Made by a program: the position numbers and the translations under genes | Assembly (NCBI RefSeq): GCF_013416325.1 | Contig: NZ_JACCGK010000007.1 | Location: 124,001 to 188,000, forward strand | DNA from: Vreelandella sedimenti | GTDB taxonomy: Bacteria; Pseudomonadota; Gammaproteobacteria; Pseudomonadales; Halomonadaceae | Direction: 5' to 3' | Length of the DNA stretch: 64,000 bases | Shown: one piece after another, positions 39,168 to 48,804 of the stretch | How positions within the stretch are numbered: the stretch's first letter is position 1 | Layout of the letters: every line of letters begins with the position of its first letter | Notes under the pieces: generated by a model | The model's database searches: none | The model's input: only the letters and a program-made list of their open reading frames with translations | Told to the model about the DNA's origin: nothing

Positions 39168-40484
39168 TTACTCCCCTTCGTCCAGGCTTTCTACGCGAAT
39201 GCGCGTTAACGACCCGGCAATATCGGCCATGGATTCGATTTCGCGGATCGCTGCGTTCATCTGTTTCTCTTTGGTGCGGTGAGTCAGCAGAATGATCGGC
39301 ACCAATTCGCCCTCGGTCGCCTCTTTCTGGATCAGCGCTTCGATAGAGATGCCCTGCTCGGCCAGAATAGTCGCCACCCGTGCCAGTACGCCGGGGCGAT
39401 CCACCGCCAATAGGCGTAGGTAGTATGCCGTGATGATGTCTTCCATCGGCATGATGGGCAACTGGCTGACATCTTCGTCGATGCCGCTAAACGCCAGGTA
39501 GGGAACCCGGTAGTGGTGGTCGGTGGAGATATCCCGCGCCACGTCGAGTAAGTCGGCCACCACCGCTGATGCAGTCGGCTCGGCGCCGGCGCCAGCGCCG
39601 TAGTAAAGCGTCGGCCCTACCGCGTCGCCCATTACCGCAATGGCATTTTTTACGCCATGAACATTGGCCAGCAGACGCTCTTTAGGAATCAGCGTGGGGT
39701 GAACCCGCAGTTCCAGGCCTTGATCGGTACGCTTGGAGATACCCAAGTGCTTGATTACGTAGCCAAGGTTGTCGGCTTGTTCGACATCTTCTGCAGTAAT
39801 CCGTGAAATGCCTTCGGTGAAAGCTTTCTCGAACTGCAGCGGCACGCCGTAGGCAATCGAGGCCAAAATAGTCAGTTTGTGCGCCGCGTCGATACCTTCC
39901 ACGTCAAAGGTGGGGTCAGATTCGGCGTAGCCTAGCGCCTGAGCTTCCGCGAGCACGTCCTCAAAGGCGCGGCCTTCATCGCGCATATGGGTAAGAATAT
40001 AGTTGCCGGTGCCGTTGATAATCCCCGCTACCCACTCAATGCGGTTGGCACCCAGGCCTTCGCGCAGCGATTTGATCACCGGAATGCCGCCTGCGACTGC
40101 AGCTTCGAATGCCACGATGACGCCCTTTTCGTGAGCGGCCTTGAAGATTTCGTTGCCGTGCACTGCAATCAGCGCCTTATTGGCGGTGACCACATGCTTG
40201 CCGTTTTCAATGGCGGTGAGCACCAGCTCGCGGGCGATATCGTAACCGCCAATGAGCTCTACCAGGACATCCACATTGGGATTGGTCGCTACTTCAAACA
40301 CATCGGAGGTGGCATTGATGCCGGTAATATCGCAGTCAGGATGAATACTGCGGTGAGCAACCTGCTCAATCACAATAGGGCGGCCAGCACGACGCGCAAT
40401 ATCATCAGCGTTGCGAGTCAATACGTTAAAGGTGCCGCCACCGACAGTACCTAGACCACAAATACCTACTCTTACCGGTTTCAA
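39168..40484 (-). CDS. hom: Homoserine dehydrogenase
   Basis: A 438-residue monofunctional homoserine dehydrogenase. The NAD(P) loop is VGICGLGTVGGGTFNVL. The core has VVTANKALIAVHGNEIF, FEAAVAGGIPVIKSLREGLGAN and GYAESDPTFDVEGIDAAHKL. The C-terminal ACT domain (RLLAVDRPGVLARVATILAEQGISIEAL) gives threonine feedback. With thrC it forms the threonine branch from aspartate semialdehyde. dsbC and xerD precede it. Confidence 0.97.
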   Translation of the reverse strand: MKPVRVGICGLGTVGGGTFNVLTRNADDIARRAGRPIVIEQVAHRSIHPDCDITGINATSDVFEVATNPNVDVLVELIGGYDIARELVLTAIENGKHVVTANKALIAVHGNEIFKAAHEKGVIVAFEAAVAGGIPVIKSLREGLGANRIEWVAGIINGTGNYILTHMRDEGRAFEDVLAEAQALGYAESDPTFDVEGIDAAHKLTILASIAYGVPLQFEKAFTEGISRITAEDVEQADNLGYVIKHLGISKRTDQGLELRVHPTLIPKERLLANVHGVKNAIAVMGDAVGPTLYYGAGAGAEPTASAVVADLLDVARDISTDHHYRVPYLAFSGIDEDVSQLPIMPMEDIITAYYLRLLAVDRPGVLARVATILAEQGISIEALIQKEATEGELVPIILLTHRTKEKQMNAAIREIESMADIAGSLTRIRVESLDEGE

Positions 40485-40594
40485 AATACTTCCCCTTTCG
40501 TGTTGTGCACCTGGTGGTGCTGGCCTTAATTACGGTTTTGAATTCGATCTTAAAGACCGCGCCTCAGCGCTTTGCATTATCTTTCAATGTGACG

Positions 40595-41368
40595 TTATTC
40601 GTCATCCAAGCCTAACATGGCAGAGAGCCGCTCGGGGGGCACAAAGCCCGGCACCAGTTGCCCATTGGGCAAAATAATTGCTGGCGTGCCCTGTACGCCC
40701 AGCGCCTTGCCCAGATCATACTGCCCCGCCACAGGATTGTCGCAGTCTGCTGCGCTGGAAATAGCCTCGCCCTCTTTGGCTTGAGTCATCGCTTCGCTGC
40801 GATTATCCGAGCACCATACCTGCTGCAGCGTGGTGGCAGCTTGGCTGCCCATGCCCGCACGGGGAAACGCCATATAGTGAACGGCGATACCACGCTCATT
40901 CAACTCCGGAATGGTGTCGTGTAACCGCGCGCAGTAGGGGCAAGTAGGATCGGTAAATACCGTCACTGTTGCTTTCGGTTCATCGGCACCGCGGAAGATC
41001 ACTAGCTCACTCTCAGGCACTGCCGACAACGCATCTGCACGCTCTTGGTTCTGCTCTTGCTCGGTTAAGTTGACCAACCCGTCGGGTGCGTTTTCATATA
41101 GATCGCCGACCAGGAAGTGGCTGCCGTCTGCATTGGAGTAGAAAGATTCGCCGTTCTCCAACCGCACGTGATAAACGCCATCCATAGGCGTTTCGGTGAC
41201 CGCTTCCACGGGCATCGACTGGCCATTGACGCTAAGCGATTCAGCCAAACGATCTGCCACGTCGTCAGCCTGTGCAGCGGAAGGTAGCAGGCTGGCAGTT
41301 AGCAAACACGCCAGCATCGAGGAAGGTGTCAGTAAAGGTAGTGTTACAAAACGGCGTTGACGCATCAT
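40595..41368 (-). CDS. dsbC: Thiol:disulfide interchange protein DsbC
   Basis: DsbC is the periplasmic disulfide isomerase. The product is 257 residues from the ATG at 41368, with a signal peptide (LLTPSSMLACLLTASLLPSAAQA). The dimerisation domain follows (VEAVTETPMDGVYHVRLENGE) and then the thioredoxin domain with the active-site CPYC in TDPTCPYCARLHD. A second Cys pair appears at VWCSDN and SAADCDNP, as in E. coli DsbC. The start was chosen for the GAGGT 7 nt upstream; an earlier ATG overlaps xerD. It lies in the conserved xerD-dsbC-hom-thrC block. Confidence 0.94.
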   Translation of the reverse strand: MMRQRRFVTLPLLTPSSMLACLLTASLLPSAAQADDVADRLAESLSVNGQSMPVEAVTETPMDGVYHVRLENGESFYSNADGSHFLVGDLYENAPDGLVNLTEQEQNQERADALSAVPESELVIFRGADEPKATVTVFTDPTCPYCARLHDTIPELNERGIAVHYMAFPRAGMGSQAATTLQQVWCSDNRSEAMTQAKEGEAISSAADCDNPVAGQYDLGKALGVQGTPAIILPNGQLVPGFVPPERLSAMLGLDDE

Positions 41369-41372
41369 CAAT

Positions 41373-42254
41373 TCAACCTCGTGGGTGATGTTCAGCATGT
41401 AGGCTTTCCAAGCGCGCCTGGGCTACATGGGTATAAATTTGGGTCGTCGACAGATCGCTATGACCCAGCAGCAGCTGTACGACCCGCAAATTGGCCCCAT
41501 GATTCAATAAGTGGGTGGCAAATGCATGGCGAAGCGTATGGGGCGACAGTGGCCGGGTAATCCCTGCCGTTATGGCATGCACCTTAATCCGGTGCCAAAA
41601 GGTTTGCCGGGTCATGGCTTTGTTTCCCCGCCCGGGAAACAGCGCGGGGCGTGTTGGGTCGCTCATCAGCGCCAACCGTGCAGTCTGCATATAGTGCGCC
41701 AGCCAATCTGCGGCCTCTTCGCCCATGGGAACCAAGCGGTCTTTATCGCCTTTACCGCGCACCCTAACCACGTTTTGGCGCAGGTTGACCGCATCGCCGG
41801 TGAGTCCGACCAATTCAGATACCCGCAAGCCACAGGCGTACAGTAGCTCCAGCATGGCACGGTCACGAACCCCCAAAGGAGTCTCCGTATCCGGCGCTAA
41901 GAGCAGACGTTCAACTTCGTCCTCTTCCAAGGTATTAGGTAAGCCGGGTATGACCCGCGGCAGCTTGATGTCGGTAAGGGGGTCGCTTTCCACTTGGTTG
42001 TTGAGACGCCCCCAGCGGTAGAAGCTGCGTAGAGTCGACAGCAGCCGGGCATTACTGCGCAGTTGATAGCCCTCCTCCCGGCGGCTGGCCAGCCACTCAC
42101 TGAGGCGCTCCGGCGGCGGCGCCAAGAGGGCTTCGCCGTGACTCTCCAAGTGGGTTTGCCAGGCGGTTAAATCACGCCGATAGGCGGCTAACGTATGATC
42201 GCTGGCGCCCTGTTCAAGCCAGAGAGCATCTAAAAATGTATCGATAACGCTCAT
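41373..42254 (-). CDS. xerD: Tyrosine recombinase XerD
   Basis: A 293-residue tyrosine recombinase that, with XerC, resolves chromosome dimers at dif. The N-terminal core-binding domain starts IDTFLDALWLEQGASDHTLAAYRRDL. The catalytic residues are Arg in YACGLRVSEL, His and Arg in SPHTLRHAFATHLL, His in LGHSDLSTTQIY and the Tyr nucleophile in that same segment. VRGKGDKDRLVPMG has the catalytic Lys. Synteny with dsbC distinguishes it from XerC. Confidence 0.95.
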   Translation of the reverse strand: MSVIDTFLDALWLEQGASDHTLAAYRRDLTAWQTHLESHGEALLAPPPERLSEWLASRREEGYQLRSNARLLSTLRSFYRWGRLNNQVESDPLTDIKLPRVIPGLPNTLEEDEVERLLLAPDTETPLGVRDRAMLELLYACGLRVSELVGLTGDAVNLRQNVVRVRGKGDKDRLVPMGEEAADWLAHYMQTARLALMSDPTRPALFPGRGNKAMTRQTFWHRIKVHAITAGITRPLSPHTLRHAFATHLLNHGANLRVVQLLLGHSDLSTTQIYTHVAQARLESLHAEHHPRG

Positions 42255-42297
42255 ACGTTAGTCACCTCAAACCGCTTTTATTGAGCGGCATAAACAA

Positions 42298-42327
42298 AAC
42301 CCCGCCCCGCAAAGCGGTGACGGGGTC
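42298..42327 (-). terminator. Terminator after rplS
   Basis: On the minus strand the region reads as a GC-rich imperfect hairpin, with ACCCCG pairing CGGGGT around an inner CGC/GCG loop, followed by TTTTGTTT. It ends the rpsP-rimM-trmD-rplS operon about 60 bp after rplS. Confidence 0.65.
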
Positions 42328-42385
42328 TTGGTATCCGGACGCAACATCTGTTCGAGAACAGCGTGCGCCCGAGGAGCAGTGGCGT

Positions 42386-42742
42386 TTAAGCCAGCTTTTC
42401 CTTGATACGTGCAGAACGACCGCTGCGCTCGCGCAGGTAGTAAAGCTTGGCTTGACGCACGTCACCACGACGCTTGACTTCGATCGAGTCAACCAGCGGG
42501 CTATAGGTTTGGAAGGTACGCTCAACGCCAACGCCGTGAGAAATTTTACGCACGGTGAAAGCGGAGTTCAGGCCACGGTTACGCTTACCGATGACTACAC
42601 CTTCAAACGCCTGCAGACGCTCGCGAGTACCTTCTTTTACTTTTACCTGAACGACAATGGTGTCGCCGGGGGCAAAGGGAGGAATTTCTTTGCCCATTTG
42701 CTCAGATTCGATCGCCTGGATCACTTTGCTTTTACTGCTCAT
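42386..42742 (-). CDS. rplS: 50S ribosomal protein L19
   Basis: A 118-residue L19 with [21 protein letters not shown] and the end [20 protein letters not shown]. Three ATG codons stand in a row; the third (42742) is chosen because AGGAG is 7 nt before it. Last gene of the rpsP-rimM-trmD-rplS operon. The 140-bp gap before it holds GC-rich sequence that could fold. Confidence 0.96.
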   Translation of the reverse strand: MSSKSKVIQAIESEQMGKEIPPFAPGDTIVVQVKVKEGTRERLQAFEGVVIGKRNRGLNSAFTVRKISHGVGVERTFQTYSPLVDSIEVKRRGDVRQAKLYYLRERSGRSARIKEKLA

Positions 42743-42882
42743 CATCATACTCCTGAATAACGTGTTGGCTTGACCGCTCAATCATGGGTGGCGGAAGCCG
42801 TGATCCCGGCGCTCGAAACGAGCTACGCGGGAGTCGTTATGGGTGACACAGGTGCGCATACGCCCTGCACCGCCGCTCTGGC

Positions 42883-43761
42883 CTACTCAGTTTTAGCTGA
42901 CAGAGCGTGTTCCTCGATAAACTCGTTCAACAGCTTACGCTGCTCGGCATCTAACGATCGCCCTTCCAACAGGTCTGGACGACGCTGCCATGTACGCCCG
43001 AGTGACTGCTTTAACCGCCAGCGCTTGATGGCTGCATGATTACCGCTTAACAGCACATCCGGCACTTGGCGCCCGTCGATGGCTTCTGGACGGGTATAGT
43101 GCGGGCAGTCTAACAGGCCGTCATTAAACGAGTCTTCGATAGCGGAATCCTGATGACCCAGTACACCGGGGATCAGCCTTGCCGCTGCATCAATCAGTAC
43201 CATCGCTGGCAGCTCACCGCCGCTCAACACATAGTCGCCAATCGACCACTCTTCATCAATGTCACTCTCCACCACGCGTTCATCAATGCCTTCATAGCGC
43301 CCCGCCACAACCACTAAAGGCCCGGCGGAAGCCAGTGCTTGAACGCCCTGCTGATCCAGCTTACGCCCCTGGGGTGAAAGGTAGATCACCGTCGGCACTA
43401 AGCCGGTGGCTTTCTGCGCCCGCTCCCGGGCTGCAAAGATCGCTGCACGCAGGGTGTCGACTTTCATCAACATGCCTGGACCACCACCATAGGGGCGGTC
43501 ATCGACGCTGCGGTGGCGGTCAGTGGCGTAATCCCGTGGATTCCAAAACTCCAGTGCAATACGCTGCTTCTCTACCGCTCTGCCGACCACGCCCTGTTGC
43601 GTTAGCGCGTCAAACATCTCGGGAAACAACGATACAACGCCAATCCACATCGCTGGGCCAATCCACGTTGCAGGCACTGCTGCTTCGCTCGCCGTTTCCG
43701 GCGCGTTGCCACTATCCAACTCAGCTGAGTCGGTAGATGCATCATTGCTCAAACTGTTCAT
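42883..43761 (-). CDS. trmD: tRNA (guanine-37-N1)-methyltransferase TrmD, with N-terminal extension
   Basis: TrmD makes m1G37 in tRNAs and has a knotted SPOUT fold. The core starts [13 protein letters not shown], and the knot region is [33 protein letters not shown] in pieces. From the ATG at 43761 the product is 292 residues, with an extra low-complexity lead ([19 protein letters not shown]) before the usual start at 43650. A TTG at 43773 overlapping the rimM stop (TTGA) is also in frame. Which start is used is not clear. It should be coupled to rimM. Confidence 0.93.
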   Translation of the reverse strand: MNSLSNDASTDSAELDSGNAPETASEAAVPATWIGPAMWIGVVSLFPEMFDALTQQGVVGRAVEKQRIALEFWNPRDYATDRHRSVDDRPYGGGPGMLMKVDTLRAAIFAARERAQKATGLVPTVIYLSPQGRKLDQQGVQALASAGPLVVVAGRYEGIDERVVESDIDEEWSIGDYVLSGGELPAMVLIDAAARLIPGVLGHQDSAIEDSFNDGLLDCPHYTRPEAIDGRQVPDVLLSGNHAAIKRWRLKQSLGRTWQRRPDLLEGRSLDAEQRKLLNEFIEEHALSAKTE

Positions 43762-43769
43762 AAGTTTGG

Positions 43770-44315
43770 TCAAAACTCAGGATCCCAATCGACGACCATA
43801 CGGCCCTCTTGGGAACTGATTTCGATAATGACGTCGTCTGGCAAAAATGGCAGCAGTCGCTCGCGCTTGTCGATTGAGTCTGAATCGCCGCGAATCACCA
43901 TGACATCGTTGGCGCCGGTTTCAAACAGGTAGCTTACCCGTCCTAGCCGTTCGCCGGCCTGAGTGAAGACCGCCATGCCTTCAAGCTCATGCCAATAATA
44001 CTCATCGTCGGAAAGCTCAGGCAGCGCCTCTTTGGGCATCAGAATGTCCGTTTGGGCTAATGCTTCCGCCGCACTACGGTCATCGACCCCTTCAAGCTGC
44101 ACCACAAGTCCTTTGCCCTGCCGACGCCCTTGAACAATGCTTATGCGCTTCAGGGCTTCACCTTGGCGCACCCACCATTCCGGGTATTCAAGAATGCTGT
44201 CCATTGGGCTAGTGTAGGAGTACACCTTGAGCCAACCTTTCACCCCATAAGGGCTAGTCAGCTTGCCTAGCACCACATGCGTGTCGTCAGTTTGGCTTAT
44301 TTCAAAACGCGTCAT
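43770..44315 (-). CDS. rimM: Ribosome maturation factor RimM
   Basis: A 181-residue two-domain protein needed for 30S maturation around S19. It starts with [25 protein letters not shown]. The second beta-barrel domain holds [23 protein letters not shown] and the C-terminal [13 protein letters not shown]. It lies between rpsP and trmD in the conserved operon. Confidence 0.96.
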   Translation of the reverse strand: MTRFEISQTDDTHVVLGKLTSPYGVKGWLKVYSYTSPMDSILEYPEWWVRQGEALKRISIVQGRRQGKGLVVQLEGVDDRSAAEALAQTDILMPKEALPELSDDEYYWHELEGMAVFTQAGERLGRVSYLFETGANDVMVIRGDSDSIDKRERLLPFLPDDVIIEISSQEGRMVVDWDPEF

Positions 44316-44386
44316 CGACGACCTCAGCTACCCAGCACTCACTTTCTCACACAATAAGCCTTAGACAACAAGACTCAAAATCAGGC

Positions 44387-44635
44387 TTAAGCCTGTTTGC
44401 GTGCTTCTTTTACCAGCTCAGCAACACGACCAGACAGCTGGGCGCCTTGGCTCTGCCAGTGAACAACGCGGTCTAGGTCGACGCGCAGACGCTCTTCCTG
44501 ACCACGGGCAACCGGGTTGAAGAAGCCGATACGCTCAATGAAGCGACCGTCGCGAGCGTTACGCGAGTCGGTAACGGTCAGGTGGTAAAAGGGACGCTTC
44601 TTGGCGCCACCACGGGCCAAACGAATGGTAACCAT
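44387..44635 (-). CDS. rpsP: 30S ribosomal protein S16
   Basis: An 82-residue S16 starting [21 protein letters not shown], with [19 protein letters not shown]. First gene of rpsP-rimM-trmD-rplS. The ATG is preceded by GAAGGATAG. Its transcript has a long (about 205 nt) leader with a strong hairpin. Confidence 0.97.
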   Translation of the reverse strand: MVTIRLARGGAKKRPFYHLTVTDSRNARDGRFIERIGFFNPVARGQEERLRVDLDRVVHWQSQGAQLSGRVAELVKEARKQA

Positions 44636-44666
44636 ACGATAACTATCCTTCGGTTGAGGTTACGAG

Positions 44667-44701
44667 AGTGTGTTTATAGCGCTAACCGCTATCGGAACAC
44701 T
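44667..44701 (-). promoter_or_regulatory. Hairpin in the rpsP mRNA leader
   Basis: Outer AGTGT/ACACT (44667-44671 and 44697-44701) and inner ATAGCG/CGCTAT (44676-44681 and 44687-44692) form a two-part stem about 30 nt before the rpsP start. The 44636-44946 gap (311 bp) contains only this leader, the rpsP promoter and the ffh 3' side. The hairpin may control translation of the operon, as many ribosomal protein leaders do. Direct evidence is only the pairing. Confidence 0.5.
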
Positions 44702-44849
44702 CGTCGTGCTGTTTTCTTGGCGCTAAACTGGCACACAGCCACATAAAAGCGGCTTGCATGACTTTTTTAGCACCATAAAGGCCTTCATTGAGCGCTGCTA
44801 CTGCTACGTTTTGACGTATTTGGGCAGCACCCACGCATGAAGAGGCCGC

Positions 44850-44878
44850 ATTCTACGCAAATGCGCTCGGCTTGGAAA
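44850..44878 (-). promoter_or_regulatory. Promoter of the rpsP operon
   Basis: On the minus strand -35 TTTCCA (44878-44873), a 17-bp spacer and -10 TAGAAT (44855-44850). The following GCGGCC is a GC-rich discriminator, typical of growth-rate-controlled ribosomal genes. Start would be near 44843. Confidence 0.6.
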
Positions 44879-44946
44879 GCCTGTCAGCCAGAAAACTGAT
44901 AGGTCGTCAACCTCACCAAGCGCATCAGCACTTTACCATCGGCGTC

Positions 44947-46365
44947 TTAGCGTCGCGGTAAACCACCGGGGCCGCCCATGCCACCAGGGCCTCCCATTCC
45001 ACCAGGCCCACCTGGGCCTCCGCCGCCCATCATGCCAGACATGCCACGCATCATCTTCTGCATGCCGCCCTTCTGACCTGCTTTCTTCATCATCTTCTGC
45101 ATCTGCTTATGCTGCTTGAGCAGACGATTCAGATCGGGCACTTGCAGGCCTGCACCGGCGGCAATGCGGCGTTTGCGCGAGCCGTTGATAATATCTGGCT
45201 TGCGGCGCTCTTTAGGCGTCATGGAGTTAATCAGCGCCTCCAGCTTGCCCAGCTCTTTCTCAGGGCCGGGACCTTGGGCCATCTCGGCCATCTGCCCCAT
45301 GCCGGGCAACTTACCCATCAGACCACCCATACCGCCCATTTTCTTGAGCTGCTGGAGCTGGTCGCGAAAATCTTCCAGGTCAAATCCGTCACCCTTCTTG
45401 ACCTTTTTAGCCAACTTCTCGGCTTTGGACTTATCGACGGTGCGTTCGGCTTCCTCGATCAGCGACAGCATGTCGCCCATCCCCAGGATGCGCGAGGCGA
45501 CACGGTCTGGGTGGAACGGTTCCAGGGCGTCGACTTTTTCACCGACCCCCATAAACTTGATCGGCTTACCGGTAATGTGGCGCACAGACAGTGCTGCACC
45601 GCCGCGAGCATCACCGTCTGCCTTGGTCAGGATCACACCGGTTAGCGGCAACGCTTCGCTGAACGCCTTGGCGGTATTGGCAGCATCCTGGCCGGTCATG
45701 GCGTCGACGACAAACAGCGTTTCCTGAGGCGAGACCGCTTTATGCAGCGCCTGGATCTCCGCCATCATGGCTTCATCAATCGCCAGTCGACCGGCAGTAT
45801 CAATCAGCACCACATCGTGAAACTGGATTTTGGCGTGCTTGATGGCCGCTTCGGCAATGGCTACCGGCTGCTGGTCAGAGCGCGAAGGGAAGAAATCCAC
45901 TTCGACTTCTTTGGCCAGGGTTTCGAGCTGGTCGATGGCTGCCGGGCGATAAACGTCGGCAGACACTACCAAGACCTTCTTCTTCTCGCGTTCGCGCAGG
46001 TAGCGGGCCAGTTTGGCCACAGAGGTGGTTTTACCCGCACCCTGTAGGCCGGCCATCAATACAACGGCGGGGGAACCCTTGAGTACAAAGCCGTCGTTGG
46101 CTTCGCCCATAATCGCTTCCAGCTCTTGCTGAACGATTTTGACGAACTGCTGGCCTGGCGACAGGCTTTTAGATACTTCCTGCCCGACCGCCCGCTCGCG
46201 CACGCGTTCAATGAATTCCTTGATGACCGGCAGTGCTACGTCGGCCTCAAGCAGTGCGCGGCGTACTTCACGCAGGGTATCTTTAATATTGTCGTCGGTC
46301 AGGCGAGCCTGACCCTTGATCGACTTTAACGTCTGGGAAAGACGCTCACTTAGATTCTGGAACAT
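44947..46365 (-). CDS. ffh: Signal recognition particle protein Ffh
   Basis: Ffh binds signal sequences and SRP RNA and delivers ribosomes to FtsY. The 472 residues have an N domain (MFQNLSERLSQTLKSIKGQ), a G domain (LMAGLQGAGKTTSVAKL, DTAGRLAIDEAMM, TKADGDARGGAALS) and an M domain with the RNA-binding RKRRIAAGAGLQVPDLN. The tail is Gly/Met/Pro-rich (about residues 425-472). ypjD is divergent from it, as usual. Confidence 0.97.
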   Translation of the reverse strand: MFQNLSERLSQTLKSIKGQARLTDDNIKDTLREVRRALLEADVALPVIKEFIERVRERAVGQEVSKSLSPGQQFVKIVQQELEAIMGEANDGFVLKGSPAVVLMAGLQGAGKTTSVAKLARYLREREKKKVLVVSADVYRPAAIDQLETLAKEVEVDFFPSRSDQQPVAIAEAAIKHAKIQFHDVVLIDTAGRLAIDEAMMAEIQALHKAVSPQETLFVVDAMTGQDAANTAKAFSEALPLTGVILTKADGDARGGAALSVRHITGKPIKFMGVGEKVDALEPFHPDRVASRILGMGDMLSLIEEAERTVDKSKAEKLAKKVKKGDGFDLEDFRDQLQQLKKMGGMGGLMGKLPGMGQMAEMAQGPGPEKELGKLEALINSMTPKERRKPDIINGSRKRRIAAGAGLQVPDLNRLLKQHKQMQKMMKKAGQKGGMQKMMRGMSGMMGGGGPGGPGGMGGPGGMGGPGGLPRR

Positions 46366-46612
46366 GGGGCCTCTCTGCCTCCGTCACTGCCGTCGGCGCG
46401 CACGCCCTGGACTAATTAGTAAAAAGATTATACGCGCTCATGCTTTGAGTCTCCATGGGGTACATTCAGCACCCCTGGCTATTTTCGTACGCCCACCCCG
46501 CTGGGCGACGCCGCTTGGATTAGTTATAGTAGTTGGATAGATTCTCGTCGTAATCACACTTAATTCGTTTATTTATTCACAGCAACGCGCTGCAAGGCGC
46601 ACGGATAGCATC

Positions 46613-47410
46613 ATGCAGGCGCTCCCTTTCGCCACGATTGCTTTTGTTCTTTATGTTGCCGCGGCCATTTGGCAAGGCATGACGCTGTTCCGGCGTGTGC
46701 CGCCCCGCCAGGGTATGGTGCGCCTGCTCGCTGTGCTGGGCTTACTGCTGCACATTCCTGTGGTGATCAAATTAGTCGGCCAATCCCCTGGCCTACTGCC
46801 CGGCTTTACCACCAGCGCCACATTGCTGATGGCGGTCGCGGTCAACGTCGTGCTAGTTGCCAGCCTGTTTAAACCGGTGCTTAACGCCGGGATTGTACTC
46901 TTCCCGCTGGCGGGTATTGCGTTACTCGCCGCCACTTGGCTGCCGAATCAGGGCGGCCATACCGGGCTTACACCGGGCATTTTATTGCATGCGATAAGTT
47001 CAGCGCTGGCGTTTGCCGTGCTGGCGATTGCCGCCGTCCAAGCGGTGCTGGTCGGCCTACAGAACCAGGCGCTGCGCCATCATCATATTCGCGGCATTGT
47101 GCAGTCGTTACCGCCGCTCACCACGATGGAGCGAGTACTTTTTGAACTGGTATGGGCGGGAATTATTTTATTGACGCTCTCCATCGCGAGCGGGCTTATT
47201 TTTCTGGACAACTTCTTTGCCCAGCACTTGGCGCACAAAACCGTACTCTCGCTACTGGCCTGGGTAATTTTCACGACCCTGCTGGTTGGTCGTTATCGCT
47301 TTGGTTGGCGCGGCATGCGTGCCGTGCGCTGGACACTGGGCGGTTGCGGCCTGCTGGTGCTGGCCTACTTTGGCAGTAAGTTCGTACTTGAGATTGTACT
47401 CAATCGATAA
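46613..47410 (+). CDS. ypjD: YpjD-like cytochrome c assembly family membrane protein
   Basis: A 265-residue protein with about eight membrane helices and the CcsA/CcmC-like core. Candidate haem-handling residues are His in LLHIPVVIKL, HAISSALAFAVLAI and HKTVLSLLAWVIF. The tryptophan-rich WGXWD motif of true cytochrome c synthases is not seen. This fits YpjD, found next to ffh in gammaproteobacteria. Exact role unknown. Confidence 0.88.
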   Translation: MQALPFATIAFVLYVAAAIWQGMTLFRRVPPRQGMVRLLAVLGLLLHIPVVIKLVGQSPGLLPGFTTSATLLMAVAVNVVLVASLFKPVLNAGIVLFPLAGIALLAATWLPNQGGHTGLTPGILLHAISSALAFAVLAIAAVQAVLVGLQNQALRHHHIRGIVQSLPPLTTMERVLFELVWAGIILLTLSIASGLIFLDNFFAQHLAHKTVLSLLAWVIFTTLLVGRYRFGWRGMRAVRWTLGGCGLLVLAYFGSKFVLEIVLNR

Positions 47411-47514
47411 CGGCTCAACCGCTAACGGGGCATTAACACGCCTTTGGTTGTCTTGACACACTACTCGCCACCTTCTACAAATCGAGCCTAACCCGCCACA
47501 AAGGACTTTTCGAC

Positions 47515-48789
47515 TTGAGCGACGACTTCCCCCTGGGGTTACTGTTCGGCCTGCTAGCCTTACTGATACTGCTTTCTGCGTTTTTCTCCAGCTCTGAAAC
47601 CGGCATGATGTCGATTAACCGCTACCGCTTGAGCCATCAAGCCAACAGCGGTGACCGCAGAGCCAAACGGGTCATGCGCCTGCTCACCCGCCCAGACCGC
47701 CTGATTGGCGTTATCCTGATCGGCAACAACTTCGTCAACAACCTGGCAGCCTCAATTGCGACCATTATCGCCATTCACTTCTTCGGCGACGTATCTGGGC
47801 CTGCAATTTCTACTGCTCTATTGACCATCACGATTCTTATTTTTGCCGAAGTAACGCCGAAGACCTACGCCGCGATTAAACCCGAGCGGATCGCCTACCC
47901 GACCTCCTACGCCCTTGAGCCGCTGCTAAAGCTGCTCTACCCGCTCGTATGGCTGGTTAACGTGATGTCTAACGGCCTGCTCAGGTTGGTGGGCGTTAAA
48001 AGCGTTGATAACGGGGGCGATAGCCTGACCCGTGATGAGCTGCGCACGGTGGTTCACGAAGCGGGCACGCTGATCCCCTACCGCCACCGGGCAATGCTGC
48101 TATCGATTCTCGATCTTGAGAACGTCACCGTGAACGACATCATGGTGCCGCGCCACGAAGTGTTGGGTATCGACCTGGATGATTCGCTCGAAGATATCTT
48201 GACCCAAATTCGCACCAGCCAGCATACCCGGCTACCGGTTTATAAAGGCGATATCAATAATATTATCGGCATGCTGCATCTGCGCAACGCGGCACGCTTT
48301 CTCTCCCGGGACGAAGTTACCAAGGCATCGATTGTTCAAGAGGCACGGGAGCCCTACTTCATTCCCGAATCCACGCCGCTACATACCCAACTGCTCAACT
48401 TTCAAAAGCAGAAGCGGCGTATCGGCATTGTGGTGGATGAGTACGGCGACGTAGAGGGTTTGGTCACCCTGGAAGATATTCTGGAAGAGATCGTGGGCGA
48501 GTTCACCACCGATGTCTCTGAGGATGAAGAGATTCACCAGCAGGATGACGGCAGTCACGTGATTGAAGGCACCGCCAATATTCGTGAGATTAACAAGATG
48601 CTCGGCTGGCAGCTGCCTACCGATGGCCCCAAAACGCTCAACGGGTTAATTCTTGAGCACCTTGAAGCTTTTCCAGAAGGCCCAGCATGCCTACAAATCG
48701 GCAATATGCGCATGGAGATTCTGGAGATCCGCGATAATCTCATTACCTCGGCGCGCTGCTGGCAAAAGCTGAGGGCGCCACGGCGCTAG
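47515..48789 (+). CDS. HlyC/CorC family protein (YfjD-like, CNNM-CBS)
   Basis: A 424-residue protein with an N-terminal DUF21/CNNM membrane domain (LLFGLLALLILLSAFFSSSETGMMSINRYRL). Two CBS domains follow (VNDIMVPRHEVLGIDLDDSLEDIL, and the second near VQEAREPYFIPESTPL), then a C-terminal CorC_HlyC domain. Proteins of this type are linked to magnesium or cobalt efflux. The start codon is TTG, supported by AAGGA 9 nt before it. It follows ypjD on the same strand, as E. coli yfjD follows ypjD. Confidence 0.92.
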   Translation: MSDDFPLGLLFGLLALLILLSAFFSSSETGMMSINRYRLSHQANSGDRRAKRVMRLLTRPDRLIGVILIGNNFVNNLAASIATIIAIHFFGDVSGPAISTALLTITILIFAEVTPKTYAAIKPERIAYPTSYALEPLLKLLYPLVWLVNVMSNGLLRLVGVKSVDNGGDSLTRDELRTVVHEAGTLIPYRHRAMLLSILDLENVTVNDIMVPRHEVLGIDLDDSLEDILTQIRTSQHTRLPVYKGDINNIIGMLHLRNAARFLSRDEVTKASIVQEAREPYFIPESTPLHTQLLNFQKQKRRIGIVVDEYGDVEGLVTLEDILEEIVGEFTTDVSEDEEIHQQDDGSHVIEGTANIREINKMLGWQLPTDGPKTLNGLILEHLEAFPEGPACLQIGNMRMEILEIRDNLITSARCWQKLRAPRR

Positions 48790-48804
48790 TCAGTCATAAA
48801 CGAA

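Noticed and set aside
45116..45727. 203-residue plus-strand frame opposite ffh
   Set aside because: Antisense shadow of the Ffh M and G domains; composition is a mirror of ffh codons.
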